Source: Mytilus californianus
Taxonomy: Eukaryota; Mollusca; Bivalvia; Mytilida; Mytilidae
Length of the DNA stretch: 64,000 nt
Direction: 5' to 3'
Assembly: GCF_021869535.1 (NCBI RefSeq)
Contig: NW_026262690.1
Span: forward strand, 10,093,501-10,157,500
Each line of letters begins with the position of its first letter. The stretch's first letter is position 1. The notes beneath the pieces are model-generated. The model saw nothing but the letters and a program-made list of their open reading frames with translations, did no database searches and had not been told where the DNA came from. Made by a program: the position numbers and the translations under genes. Below, one piece after another: positions 26,952-38,190 of the stretch.

Positions 26952-28199
26952 ATTAGTTGTTAGTGTTACCACGTCCACTTGTATTTGTAGTATTTTTATC
27001 TATCTGATGAGTTAAGCCTCTTTCAACTGATTTTTATACGACTGCAAAATTTTTTTTGGGTTCGTATAATGCTATGATGTTGTTGTTGTCGTCTGAGTCG
27101 TCGTCGTCCGAAGACACATTTGGTTTCCGGACAATAACTTTAGTTTAAGTGAATGGATCTCTATGAAATTTTACAAGAAGATTCAATACCACAAAAGGAA
27201 AGTTGTGATTAGTTTTGGGGGTTATGGTATCAACAGTTTAGGAATAAGGGGCCAAAAAGAAGCATTTTTGTAGTTTCCAGACAATAACTTGTGTGTAAGT
27301 GTAAGGTTCCATATCACAAAGGGAAGGCTGGGATTGAGTTTGGGGGTAATTGCCCCATACATGCAGGAATTAGGGGCAAAAAGGGGCCAAAAACAAGCAT
27401 TTTTCTAGTTTCTAGACAATAACTTGTGTTTAAGTGTATGGATCTCTCTAAAATTGTACTACAAGGTTCCATACCTCAAAGGAAAGGCTTGGATTGAGTT
27501 TGGGGGTAATTACTCTAAGGGGGGGGGGGGGGATTTTTTTTCCCAATTTTTTTTTCTTCAATATTTTTTGAAATTTCAAATTTTTTGAAAAGTTTCAAGA
27601 AGAAATCTTCAATTGAAAGTATTGCGCAATAGATTTTTAAGATCTTTGACCACATTTATTTTGTGTCAGAAACCTATATTATGTCAAAAATTTTATCACA
27701 ATCCAAATTCAGACAGTATCAAGCTTGAATATATTGTGTCCAAATTGCCCCAACTGTTCAGGGATCGACCACTGCGGTCGTATCAGGCTGTGCTCAGCAA
27801 AGCATTTTATTATAGTTCGTTCTTATGTTGTACTGTTACACCACTGTCCCAGGTTAGGAGGGTTGGGATCCCGCTAACATGTTTAACCCCGCCACATTCT
27901 GTATGTATGTGCCTGTCCCAAGTCAGGAGCCTGTAATTCAGTGGTTGTCGTTTGTTTATGTGTTACATATTTGTTTTTCGTTCATTTTTTGTACATAAAT
28001 TTAATTTAAGGCCGTTAGTTTTCTCGCTTGAATTGTTTTACATTGTCATTTTTGGGCCTTTTATAGCTGACTGTGCGGTATGGGCTTTGCTCATTGTTGA
28101 AGGCCGTACAGTGACCTATAGTTGTTAATTTCTGTGTCATTTGGTCTCTTGTGGAGAGTTGTCTCATTGGCAATCATACCACATCTTCTTTTTTATATT
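26952..28199 (-). mobile_element. Dispersed repeat family A (reverse orientation), itself split by another repeat
   Basis: The segments 26952-27038 and 27805-28199 are the two parts of one family A copy: 'ttagttgttagtgttaccac' to 'tttttata', then 'gttcgttcttatgttgtact' to 'ttggcaatcataccacatct'. The second part is the reverse complement, in order, of the forward copy at 36640-37062. The copy lies within family B between two of its internal repeats. No protein is encoded. Confidence 0.65.
27039..27804 (+). mobile_element. Repeat element C nested in family A
   Basis: The element begins CGACTGCAAAA just after 'tttttata' (27031-27038) and ends '...gctcagcaaagca' just before 'ttttattata' (27805-27814), so the flanks resemble a target duplication. 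Near the ends are ATACGACTGCA (27036-27046) and its near reverse complement TGCGGTCGTAT at 27772-27782. The interior has repeated blocks ('acaataacttgtgt' at two places, 'gggattgagtttgggggtaa' twice) and a poly-G tract around 27518-27531. A related fragment lies at 32437-32555. A 107-codon frame at 27613-27936 crosses the element's end and is not a gene. Confidence 0.6.
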
Positions 28200-29045
28200 T
28201 AAGGTTAAGTTTTGGTGGTCAAGTCCATATCTCAGATACTATAAGCAATAGGTCTAGTATATTCGGTGTATGGAAGGACTGTTAGATGTACATGACCAAC
28301 TGGCAGGTGTCATCTGACCTTGACCTCATTTTCATGGTTCAGTGGTTATAGTTAAGTTTTTGTGTTTTGGTCTGTTTTTCTTATACTGTATGCAATAGGT
28401 CTACTATATTTGGTGTATGGAATGATTGTAAGGTGTACATGTCTAGCTGGCAGGTGTCATCTGACCTTGACCTCATTTTAATGGTTCAGTAGTCAAAGTT
28501 AATTTTTTGAGTTTTGGTCTTTTTTTTCTATTACTAAATGCAATAGGTCAACTATATTTGGTGTATGGAAACATTTTATGATGTACATGTCAGTCTCGCA
28601 GGTTTTATTTGACATTTTCACGGTTCATTGCTCAGTGTTAAGTTTTTGTGTTTTGGTCTGTTTTTCTTAATCTATAAGCAATAGGTCAACTATATGTGTT
28701 GTATGGAAGGATTGTAAGCTGTACATGTCTGCCTGGCATGGTTCATCAGATTTTCACCTCATTTCCATGGTTCATTGGTCAATGTTTAGTTTTCTTGTTT
28801 AAGTCTGCTTCTTAGAAACTATAAGCAATAGGTGACGGTTGACCTTGTCAACTGTATTTAGTATATTGAATGATTGTAAGGTGTACATGTATTTCTTGTC
28901 GGGTTTATATGACCTTGAATTCATTTTCTTGGATCATGTTGAGTTTATGTGATAGTTGTAGTAAAGCTTTATATTTAGGACTATCAACATGATATCAATG
29001 ATTAGTAAAGAAGGCGCAACATTTCAGCGTGTGCACTCTTGTTTA

Positions 29046-29951
29046 TACATTATACACCACATTTACTGTTTTTACCCTGATTTTATGGATCACTGAACAT
29101 AGAAATGTCATAATGTGAAATTATAGTACATTCTTAGGTTAAAGTTTTAGGTTAAGGTACATAGCTTACCATGAAGTTGAATTTCATGCACATGTTCATT
29201 ATGTGGTGAACTTTTAAATTCAGTGCCAAACTAAGATTTTGAGCCTGATTACATGATTGACTAGACATTGACACATGCTAGTGTTTGCCAGGCATGGTGT
29301 CCTGTACTAGGAATTTGTCCTGTACTTAGAACTTTAATAGTACTCGCTGAGTATGGAGTTTTTGTGAAAGTTTAATATTAGTTAGATTTTTGCGTGACAT
29401 CCTGTCAACTGCTTGTTGATCATGTTTATACACGTCTTAAAATTAATATCTGACACATTGGTGTTTTGTGAACTTGGAAATAAGTTATTTGATAGAATAA
29501 TAATGTTTTGAGATTATCAAAATAAAAAATATCCCATTTTTACTATTAATAATTAAGTGTTAACAAAAAGAAGATTTAGGATATATGTATAACCATATAT
29601 AAAAATGAGACAGCAACCGAACAACACAAAAATAAGAAAAAAAAAACAATATAATTTTTTGTATCAATGTTATAATTTCCAACATGTCAAAAGAGTTCAA
29701 GGTATTTTCTCATTGAAATAAAACACAAGTGGAACTCTTTCAGAACTTCAGAAGCTTAAAGAAGTGCTGTTTCTATTGTTGGCGTATTGTATAATATATT
29801 GCAAATTCTTGTGAAAAATGGAATGTTATTGTAATTGCCTAAAGTTTTAACATTGATCTATATATATATATATATATATATATATAACTGGGGAAAATAC
29901 CCAAATGTTATAAAGAAGAATACATAAATTGATTGTTATATAATATTAGAA
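29046..29951. other. AT-rich intergenic stretch with a TA microsatellite
   Basis: A (TA)n run of about 28 bp occupies 29858-29885. I see no gene or other structured element. Confidence 0.6.
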
Positions 29952-30084
29952 TAGGAAGATGTGGTATATTGCTAATTTGACAACTCTCCATCAGAGACCA
30001 AAGGATGTAGGAGGTTAGCAACTGATGACACTGGACAACCTTCAACAATCAGTAAAATCCATACCGCATAGCTATTTTTATTGA
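29952..30084 (+). repeat. 5' fragment of dispersed repeat family A
   Basis: It starts 'aggaagatgtggtatat', continues with 'caactctccatcagagacca' and stops after 'catagcta'. It corresponds to the first roughly 130 bp of the copies at 36640 and 46686. Confidence 0.65.
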
Positions 30085-30731
30085 AAATCATATGTTATTG
30101 CTACATGTATGCAAACAATTTTTTATAATGCATAACTTCGGATTTTATTGGTTCTTTTTCAGAAGGATTGAAATTCATCACTTAAAATAAAAGGAGAAAA
30201 CACAGAAACAAGACCAGAATAAATTCAAAGACAAATGTCAGATCAGTTATTATTTTCATCACTCAGTCAATGAATCGAAGTTCTATTAAATATCTAAAGA
30301 TATTAAAACCACAATAATGACAATGTTCTGTGCTGAATGGCCAAAAAAGTGGACTATACATTAAGATCACACAATGCTGGATGATAAGAAATTATTAATT
30401 TTTTGGATGGAGGGATATCCTGAAAAAAAATTAGATTTATGTAAAAAGCTACTAGTATGTTAAGCATAATAATAGAGTTTTCATTGATTCCAAATGGGAA
30501 AAAATGTGTTTCAAAAAAGTATTCTAGAATTCATAAATAAACATATATTGATACTTACATTATCTGCTTTGTTGTTTAAAAGTTTAGTTTTGAACAATTA
30601 TAGAACAATATGATTGCATTAACATTTCCAAGGAAAAAAAGATATTCAACTAAAAAGATTCATCTTAAAACAATTTACTACCAAACAGAATTCATTGTAA
30701 CATACACATTACTGTATATTTATAATTTGAA
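30085..30731. other. AT-rich intergenic stretch, no supported gene
   Basis: Nothing beyond low-complexity AT-rich sequence and short open frames is visible up to the palindromic array. Confidence 0.5.
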
Positions 30732-30961
30732 TCCCATAGGATTAATTGGATTTTATTTTGTCCCATGGGATATTAAAAATCCCATGGGATAATTATAGTC
30801 CCATGGGATTTTTTTTGTCCCATGGGACAACAAATATCCCATGGGACTACAATTATCCCATGGGACCCAAAAAAATCCTATGGGATTTAACCAAAATCCC
30901 ATGGGATAATGGTCAATCCCATGGGATTTGCCTTATCCCATGGGATATTGAAAATCCCATG
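30732..30961. repeat. Array of the palindrome TCCCATGGGA with variable AT-rich spacers
   Basis: Exact copies of the self-complementary 10-mer start at 30761, 30780, 30799, 30818, 30837, 30856, 30897, 30917 and 30936. One-mismatch copies start at 30732 (TCCCATAGGA) and 30876 (TCCTATGGGA), and a half copy starts at 30955. Apart from the first, start-to-start distances are 19-21 bp. The 9-11 bp spacers are mostly A/T and differ from one another, which ordinary tandem duplication does not easily give. A 74-codon plus-strand frame (30746-30970) runs through the array, with the motif read in changing frames as PMG, SHG and PWD; I do not consider it a gene. A further half site lies near 31025. Confidence 0.95.
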
Positions 30962-32436
30962 TTTTTCTAAATCAAATAAAAAAATATATATAATAATGAC
31001 AGCAGAAAAGCAATGAATTTATTGAATCCCATGTAATTCCGCACATTTTGGTTATATACACAACACTGTAGCTCTAAGGAGAGGCGGCGGCGGATTTGCA
31101 AATGAGTGTTTTGCAAATTAAAAGTGTCCAGTGTTATTAACAAAAGTACTACTAATTTCTGGCTATGACAATTTGTCATGACGGAGGAAGGCACATGCAT
31201 TTTTGGAAGTGGCTTAAAAAAGGTCTAATGCCAAACCATACCTTAAACTGAAACTGTACACATGGGATAAGACCGAAGTCAGAACTTAAAGTAAAAATTT
31301 GTTGAAAAAGGTCCAGGGTACCGTTTCACAAAGCCTTCGTAAGTCTACGTGTCATCGTACGTTCATCGTAAATAAATCGTAGGTTTTACAGCCGTTTCAC
31401 AAAGCCGTCGTAAGTTAAGATGAGCGTAAATAATACGTAAATCCAGGCGTAAATATTGAACAGGAAATGAAATTTTCAAATTCATTGAAAAGTGTTTTCG
31501 ACGGCTAAATTGAAGTTAAAACAGATATTGTAGTGGTAATATAAAATTAAAAAGTTTTAGTTAGTTTGAATCTTATGCAACTTTTGGGTTTATAGACATA
31601 CCTGAAAATTGGCTGCTAGCGGAGTGGCTGCTAGCGAGTGGCTGCTAGCTTGAGTCTAGCCCTAAACAAACGCCTATTTTGAAAATAAATTCTATATCCA
31701 ACAGATCGATATCGGTGTCAACATTCAATTTTAATACAGATCTTCAGATTCGCGTATTATGTTTTATAAATGACGAAATCATCGAAATGTAATCTCCGTG
31801 GAATGTAATCTCCGTTCACGTTTTTGTGAAGAGTGCTTTTTTTCACGTCCGCACTTCTATCGAGTATGGCATGCCAAATAAACGTTTTAGATAATAGTTA
31901 CGGATGGCGAATATATAAATTACAGATCAATAACTTACATTGTTATTCAGACGACATAAGAAGACACCATGTGACAATTTTAATAAGTCATTTGTTTTAG
32001 TGTAACAGAGTTGCTTTTTTTCTTAGATCTACAAAAAACACAAAGATATTTTCCTTTGTACAGTGTTGCAGTTGTGCTGGACACTTCCTAACTGTGTGAC
32101 AATGTTACATGCTACAATATAGACATTTTGTTTATGAAAATACATTCAGAGCGTTGACAATTATTTTAGCAAATATATACATTGTAGTCTAGCTATTTTA
32201 GTTAAAGACCACTTTTGTTGAAATTTTTTAAAGTTGGTTTATTCTTAATCTGAGGATTTCTATTCATGTATTATTTTTCAATACTGTACATATTACAAAA
32301 TTGCATTCGCTCTTTTAGTTTGACACATCTTTTGACGAATGTATGTTATATTTTTCACAAAATAATTTTGTATCAAAGAAAAATATTTAAAATATCCAAA
32401 ATTTCCTTAAATGTGATTGTAAAAAATTGTTGGCGT
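30962..32436. other. AT-rich intergenic stretch with short direct repeats
   Basis: The phrase CCGTTTCACAAAGCC(T/G)TCGTAAG occurs at 31321 and 31392. A triplicated GGCTGCTAGCG(G)AGT-like phrase lies at 31609-31649. No gene, RNA gene or intact mobile element is visible. Confidence 0.55.
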
Positions 32437-32555
32437 CTACTTTTTATACAACCGCAAAAAAAAAATGGCGATAATGGCCCAAACCGTTCAGGAATAAGGG
32501 TAAAAAAAAGGGGGGGGGGAGTTTTTCTGGTTAATGGACAATTACTGAAGTATTT
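32437..32555 (+). repeat. Fragment related to repeat element C
   Basis: It begins 'ttttatacaaccgcaaaaa', followed by 'gttcaggaataaggg' and a G-run, mirroring the left part of element C (27036 onward). The rest is missing. Confidence 0.5.
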
Positions 32556-33959
32556 TTAAATTACACTGGTTGTTTTTTAATATATTCAATGCTTTGATTT
32601 AAAAAATTCTTATTTTATTGATACTGTCCTAATTAATTTTTCAATTGAAATTTTATTGACCACTTAATAAAATTCATATGTATACAGATTGTAATAATTA
32701 GTTATTCTTATCATATCACTAACTCTCCTTGAAATACTAAACACTGATAATGATGACCTTAAAACCGGTTAAACAAATTCCAGTGTCAGTTACTGAGGAT
32801 TATATTACATGCTATGAACTTTGACTGAGAACTTTGAATGTCAATCAAATTAATGGTTTGTTTTGCTTAACTTGAGTTGTACAGATTTAGTTTGTCGCTG
32901 GAGTAATTTCCCGTGTATTTAATTTTTATGCGACAATACTTTACTTATAAAGATATTTTTCGCTCGTATTTACTGTAATATATTATTGATTATGTCAAAG
33001 TCATGTGATTCTCTACGGTGGAGTTGACCAGTTCGTCGAAAAAAAACGTCACTCAGTCATTTTGAAATTCAAATTACAGTAACACATTGCTTAGGCTGAG
33101 GATGACAAGCATGACTCCTTCAAAGCGACAAAGTATTGAGCAAGAACGTATTGACTTCTATTTCACAATTCCACCCAACAGAAAGTAATGCTCTATTACA
33201 CTCTCATGAAAAGAAAAAGTTCCACAGCAATATTATTTACCTACGAAATCATGTTTAACCCCACACGCTCCAGTCCATTAATATCATTGCTGAATAGTGA
33301 TCCCCAGTCAGTAAGCTCTAGATATAGATTTAAAGTCTAAGGCACGGACCATTTGATCTGAGGGGGCAGTCTGAGCAATAATCTTGTCCACTTTTTGCTA
33401 TTAGAAAAAAATATTTTCAACAGAATTATTTAGGGGGTGGGGGGTTGCATGTGAATCCCATATTTGACCGGAATGTCTGTTTCGCCGAACTGATATACTG
33501 AATACTTTTTTCAAGGCCCGACTGCAACCTGCCTGCTGGGTGTGGCCTATATGTATCCATGTGTCGACCGTCATTCACAACTTCATTGTCAGATCATTTC
33601 CGACTCATTCGTAGCCTTTGGTTGATTTGGAACCCCTCACTTCCCTTGTTGGGTGAAACATTTCAACCAAACATTTGGATGAAAATTGCTTGTTTGTCTT
33701 TCTTCGTGTCGGTCGTATTGTAAATTTCATTGAATAGCCGTATATCTTGTTACCTACAAGAAATCTGTGAGGTTATGCTAACTAACCATACAACAAACGA
33801 GAATTTTCCATGTCCATTTTCTACTAACAAATCCCACATCAAATATATTAATCAGTACATAGCTTTGGATCCATCCAATCATTTCATAATAGACAATTGA
33901 TGGAGAGAATACGGCACCAAAAATGTCCAACCCCTACACTTTAACTATAAAATGCATTT
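32556..33959. other. Intergenic stretch, no supported gene
   Basis: A 28-codon frame from about 33101 (MTSMTPSKRQSIEQERIDFY...) has unusually hydrophilic, protein-like composition and ends near a possible GTAATG donor at 33186, but I found no partner exon and do not call a gene. The rest is AT-rich, with a somewhat richer segment at 33480-33660. Confidence 0.4.
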
Positions 33960-34080
33960 TACACTTATTTTATGTTTTTTAGCCAAAAAATGGTCCAAAA
34001 AATTTTTCACCTCGCTCCGCTCGGCGAACTTTAATACTACGCCCCCCTTTCCAAAATCCTGGATCCGCACCTGGCACGAT
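33960..34080. repeat. MITE-like fragment ending CCTGGATCCGC
   Basis: The stretch contains 'cacctcgctccgctcggcga' and ends 'aatcctggatccgcacctgg', resembling the GGATCCGCC end of the repeat at 24594-24741. No matching left end is visible. Confidence 0.4.
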
Positions 34081-34206
34081 TATAGTCCTATTCACCAGCA
34101 AAAGAGACCCGGGTCAGTCATGCCAATCTAGTTTTTTTTAATACCAATAACAAATATTAATTATCATATAATTGAAGAATAATATGAACGTCTTCGTAGC
34201 ATTAGA

Positions 34207-34706
34207 TCTTTCACGATCCTTTTCACGATCTTCAAAAACCGGTACGTGATCATTCACGATCCGAAATATCAATTTTGTGTAAATATTTCTTTTTTTACCA
34301 AGTTTCAGATTATGTTTATACAAAATAACTATGAGAACCATTTGATGCATTCAAATAGAATGCCCTTTTTCGAAGAAAAATAGTTTATTTTATTGGAATT
34401 TGTGAAAAAAATCATGTTTGTTTACATTTTTGATGTCACTGAAATGTCGAGGAGCAATATGCCTTTTGTTGTTTTGTAAAAACTATGTACTTTTAGAAAT
34501 GGATTTTCTCACATACTGATCATAATGTTCAACCATTTTGACAGACAGTTTTATTTTGTTGTAAATTTGTCCGTGTAATTAATTAAATTAGATTATTTAA
34601 TGACTTTTCATATGTCTTCTCGATTAAATTTCTTTCACGATCCGGTACCAGAGCTTTCACGATCGTCTCGCAATACTTGACCTCCGTTAGATATTCTTTC
34701 ACGATC
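34207..34706. repeat. Cluster of six TTCACGATC motifs
   Basis: The motif (C/T)TTTCACGATC, or ATTCACGATC once, occurs in the same orientation near 34208, 34221, 34252, 34633, 34655 and 34697: three copies, then a gap of about 380 bp, then three more. Spacing is irregular, so this is not a simple tandem repeat. Two GGTAC(C/G) elements lie beside it. A former mobile element with subterminal motifs and a cluster of binding sites are both possible. Confidence 0.6.
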
Positions 34707-35560
34707 ATTTCTCTCGATAAACCGAATGACACCCATGTTAGCGAGTACACACACATTTTGCATTCAGACAATGTACATTTATTGTTTATATCCTACAATT
34801 AATAACTGGCGCTTTAAGGTTCGTGGCATATAAACTCTTATGTATTTTATTATTTTGAAAACAAAATGAAAATTATGTCTAATGAATAACCATGATGAAA
34901 TAATTGTTTTTTCCATAATTGAATCGTGCATTATGTGTATTGGATTACTTAGTTGCCTTCTTTCTAGTGCTATCTATTTTGTTTACTGACGAAATAATGC
35001 AATAGTTAAAATAAAATATTTTACAAAACTTTGTCACGATTAAAAAATTAAAACCGACTGAATGAATTAAAATATGAGAATTCAATGATTATCGATGTCG
35101 AAATTAGCCGTCGGTAACAAACAGTCAGTTTGTGTAAAAGAAATAGCTACCAAATTTGTTTATTATGTATGTACAAAGTATATGTATATTGTATATAATC
35201 AGCCCTTCTGTATATTACTTCGTTTTTATAATTGATTCGACAAATTTCGCTTGTCCAGGTGTCAATAACGGTGATGTTCACACCACGAGTACTGATAAAT
35301 GACACAATAACACAGCGATCGATCAATAATATAAGTAAAAATTGCGTGCCGTATGCTGAATGTCGCCCCTCCTCTGAAAAAGGACGCTAATTTTTATATA
35401 AAATCTCGAAAAATTATGACCCATATTTTGGCACATCCCCGTTCACCCAATAATAGGAAGTGAATTCGTCACCATCATGGTTTCAAAGAGAAAGTAAAAC
35501 GTTAAACGCCGGATTGTCGTCCAATTAAAACACTCGTTACATTGTTCTTTTGTATATTTA
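34707..35560. other. AT-rich intergenic stretch, no supported gene
   Basis: No coding potential, RNA gene or clear repeat boundary is visible. Confidence 0.5.
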
Positions 35561-35565
35561 GAATC

Positions 35566-35836
35566 CGAGATAAACCTAGATTTTCTCGAGAAATGAAATA
35601 ATTCATTATCTGAAATTGAGAAAATTAATTATCTGGAGATAAATTAGGATTATCTGAAAATCGATCAGAAAAACCTAGATTTTCTTAATATTTTGAGATA
35701 AACCAGGATTTTCTCCAGATAATGAATTTTCTGTATTTTCTGAGATAAACTAGGATTTTCTCGAATTTGAATTAAGCTGAGATAATCTTAGTTTATCTGG
35801 GATAAACCGGGATTATCTGAGATAATCTAAGATTAA
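35566..35836. repeat. Quasi-palindromic GATAA/TTATC array
   Basis: GATAA occurs at 35569, 35638, 35697, 35718, 35744, 35781, 35801 and 35821, and its complement TTATC at 35606, 35629, 35650, 35793 and 35813: thirteen sites in about 257 bp. In the right part the sites repeat at exactly 20 bp (35781/35801/35821 and 35793/35813). In the left part a longer quasi-palindrome of the type GAGATAAACCTAGATTTTCTC recurs at about 35567, 35695 and 35742. No open frame is associated. It is built like the TCCCATGGGA array 5 kb upstream: short palindromes with AT-rich variable linkers. Confidence 0.85.
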
Positions 35837-35845
35837 TTAATAAAA

Positions 35846-36639
35846 GTGGTTCAGGCGTGCCATATATATGACTTGCCGTTGTTAACTGAAACAACACCTA
35901 ATATGCTTCTCCAATGTTAACTGAAATGCCGCATTTTATAGCTTTTCATCTGAAAAAAAACTCACCATTGTTAACTGGAATATCAGTAAATGCTGATGTA
36001 ATGTTGAACCATTTCTTACTTCTGTAGATGGAAACGGACAAAATGTATTACTACTTCTTTGTTTCAGTAACTTTCACAATAAAGAATAAAATACATAAAT
36101 ATGAACATAATCATCCATTCTCAATTTTATAAAAAGATACAAAAAAAAAGATCAACGTTTACATTAAGGATCTACTTTGATATACCATTCTAGTGCCGTC
36201 GTTTGTTTGTAAAACAAATCACACTATTCGCTTCCTTATTTTAATGTCTTTATGTGATTTAAAAGTTTTGATTCAACATGTCAGTTATAAAAAGAATGAT
36301 TAGATAAGAGATAACATTGCAATACTACGAAATATACAAATACTATAAAAGTATGATCTATACTTGCTTGTGGAATGACACACATTAGATTCACTAATGA
36401 CCAACACCCTGAGATGACTTTAAAAGTATTATAACCAACAAATTAAAAGAAAAAATCCCCGAAACAGAATAGACATAATTAGCCAAGGCAAGTTGTTGAC
36501 TTACGTTTACTACAACTACAAACTATAAAACGGAAATAAACAAGACGAATGCATCATTTAATTATACCAGCAACAAAGCAGTGGCTCCTGACCTCCCTAG
36601 TGACTACAACTGTAATTAATAAGATATATACGATATAAA
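35846..36639. other. AT-rich intergenic stretch, no supported gene
   Basis: The phrase 'gttaactgaa' recurs loosely near 35881, 35918 and 35968. Nothing else is recognisable. Confidence 0.45.
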
Positions 36640-37062
36640 AATAAGGAGATGAGGTATGATTGCCAATGAGACAATTATCCACCAAAGTTCAAATAAAGTG
36701 GATATAAGCAATTATAGGCAACTGTACGGCCTTCAACAATGAGAAAAAACCCATATCGTATAGACGGCTATAAAAGGCCTAGTAATGAAAAATATGAAAC
36801 AATTCAATTGAGAAAACAAACGGCATAATTTATAACAAAACAATTAACGAAAAACAAATATGACAGACATGAACCAGACAACCATTGAACTACTGGCTCC
36901 TGACTTGGGACAGGCACATACAGAATATGACGGGGTTAAACATGTTTGTGAGCGCTCAGCCCCTCTAACCTGGGATAGTGGTGTAAAAGCACAACAAAGA
37001 ACAGCAGAACAAAGTATGAAAATCGGTTGAAAAAGGAACATTAGCGTCCAAAAAAGGAAAAT
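36640..37062 (+). repeat. Dispersed repeat family A, near full length
   Basis: In order the copy contains 'gattgccaatgagacaatta', 'tacggccttcaacaatgaga', 'ggctataaaaggcc', 'acggcataattta', 'gacttgggacaggcacatac', 'ggggttaaacatgtttg' and 'aaatcggttgaaaaagga'. The same series appears reversed at 27805-28199 and diverged at 46686-47100. I recall this family as abundant in mussel genomes. Minus-strand frames through it (for example 36844-37107) are by-products. Confidence 0.7.
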
Positions 37063-37487
37063 AACAATAGGGAAAGAAAAATCATCCCATTTGAGGAAAT
37101 AGAACACATGCTTTTGAATTTTTTTTATCTGATACCCTCAAGTAATTTTATTACAAATGTACCTGGAGCTACATTATACTTTTGTTCTAATAGTATTACT
37201 CTAGTTATACTAAAATATATCGTACGGTTACCTTAGGATAAATACTTACAAAACATGTTTTTGGATAAACATCAATCCCAGGAAACAAAATGTACTCCCT
37301 TTCATTATTTCCTAAAACATGAAAAAAATTACAGAAACCAGGTTCCTTTTGCAGAATGGAAGTTTTCCAATTGTATCACATGAATAGGTAATGTTGTATT
37401 TTATTCAACTTATATAAATATACATATCGTTTAATTTAACCAATATTTGGTGATAATCCTTACTTTTATATAGGAAATTATGTAATA
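37063..37487. other. AT-rich intergenic stretch, no supported gene
   Basis: Nothing recognisable was found between the family A copy and the hairpin. Confidence 0.45.
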
Positions 37488-37586
37488 TAGATACAATGGA
37501 TAAGCGTGGATTCCTGAAAAAGAAACCATGAGCCCGGAGGGCGAATGGTTTGTTTTTCATGAATCTACGCTTATCCATTGTATCTA
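37488..37586. repeat. 99-nt near-perfect inverted repeat (hairpin)
   Basis: The left arm 37488-37535 and right arm 37539-37586 are 48 nt each and pair with only five mismatches; the outer 26 bp have one. The 3-nt loop is closed by a GCCC/GGGC clamp. A hairpin of this size could be a fold-back MITE or a precursor of small RNAs; the sequence alone does not decide. No clear target duplication flanks it. Confidence 0.85.
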
Positions 37587-38190
37587 TAACTTAAACTATT
37601 GGGTTAATTTCTTTTAAAAATTAAAGCCTTTTCTTAATTAGAAGGTATTGTAAGTGAGTTTAAATAACAATGTTATCGTGTCCAACGATGCATTGATAAA
37701 TCTCAGATCACAATTAACTGATCAACAAAATACAAATATAACACTTCTACCTTTAAAGATCTTTATATTATCAGGCATCTGAATATTATCTGTTTTTACA
37801 AAATAAGACATATTCGAACTTATTTCTAATAAAATTGAGAATGGAAATGGGGAATGTGTCAAAGAGACAACAACCCGACCAAAGAGCATATATAAAGTAT
37901 ATATAATAAGTATGTTACCGAAATTTCTAGCACTCTAGGCACATCACGATTTTCTCGCAAAGGAATTTGCGAACAAACATTTGTAAAATTATGTAGTAAA
38001 ACAGATGAAATCATACTATATTTATACAACAAAAATTGACAAATAGAATGTAATCATTTTTGATTCAAACATGTGAAATAGCCAATAATAATCCAAAAAA
38101 TAAACGGTAAAACTCGCTATTATTACAAAAATATCCACTATATCATGCAAAATTAGAAAGAAAAAAAAACAGAATTGGGACAACAGAGAT
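37587..38190. other. AT-rich stretch with a family E fragment
   Basis: The segment 37831-37888 ('aaaattgagaatggaaatgg' to 'accaaagagca') matches the family E fragment at 25522. The remainder shows no gene. Confidence 0.55.

Larger units (their letters stand above)
26559..29045 (+). repeat. Dispersed repeat family B, split by a nested insertion
   Basis: The left end carries a stem-loop (26564-26594: CGAGC-CTGCGAC / GTCGCAG-GCTCG). The body is an imperfect tandem series of about 147 bp whose landmark is 'cttgacctcattttcatggt' or close variants, seen near 26750, 26890, 28316, 28463, 28748 and 28911, with a degenerate one near 28605. The right end is 'catttcagcgtgtgcactct'. It is interrupted from about 26924 to 28200 by other repeats. 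I recall the full-length family from mussel sequence but cannot name it; it has no coding capacity. The 5' stem-loop and constant ends suggest a mobile or formerly mobile unit. Confidence 0.65.

Noticed and set aside
30732-30961. CRISPR-like array (short palindromic repeats with unique spacers)
   Set aside because: The repeat is only 10 bp and the spacers only 9-11 bp and AT-rich. There are no cas genes, and the context is eukaryotic.
30746-30970. 74-codon open frame through the palindromic array
   Set aside because: It exists because the motif lacks stops in any frame; there is no domain, no splice context, and the motif changes reading frame along its length.
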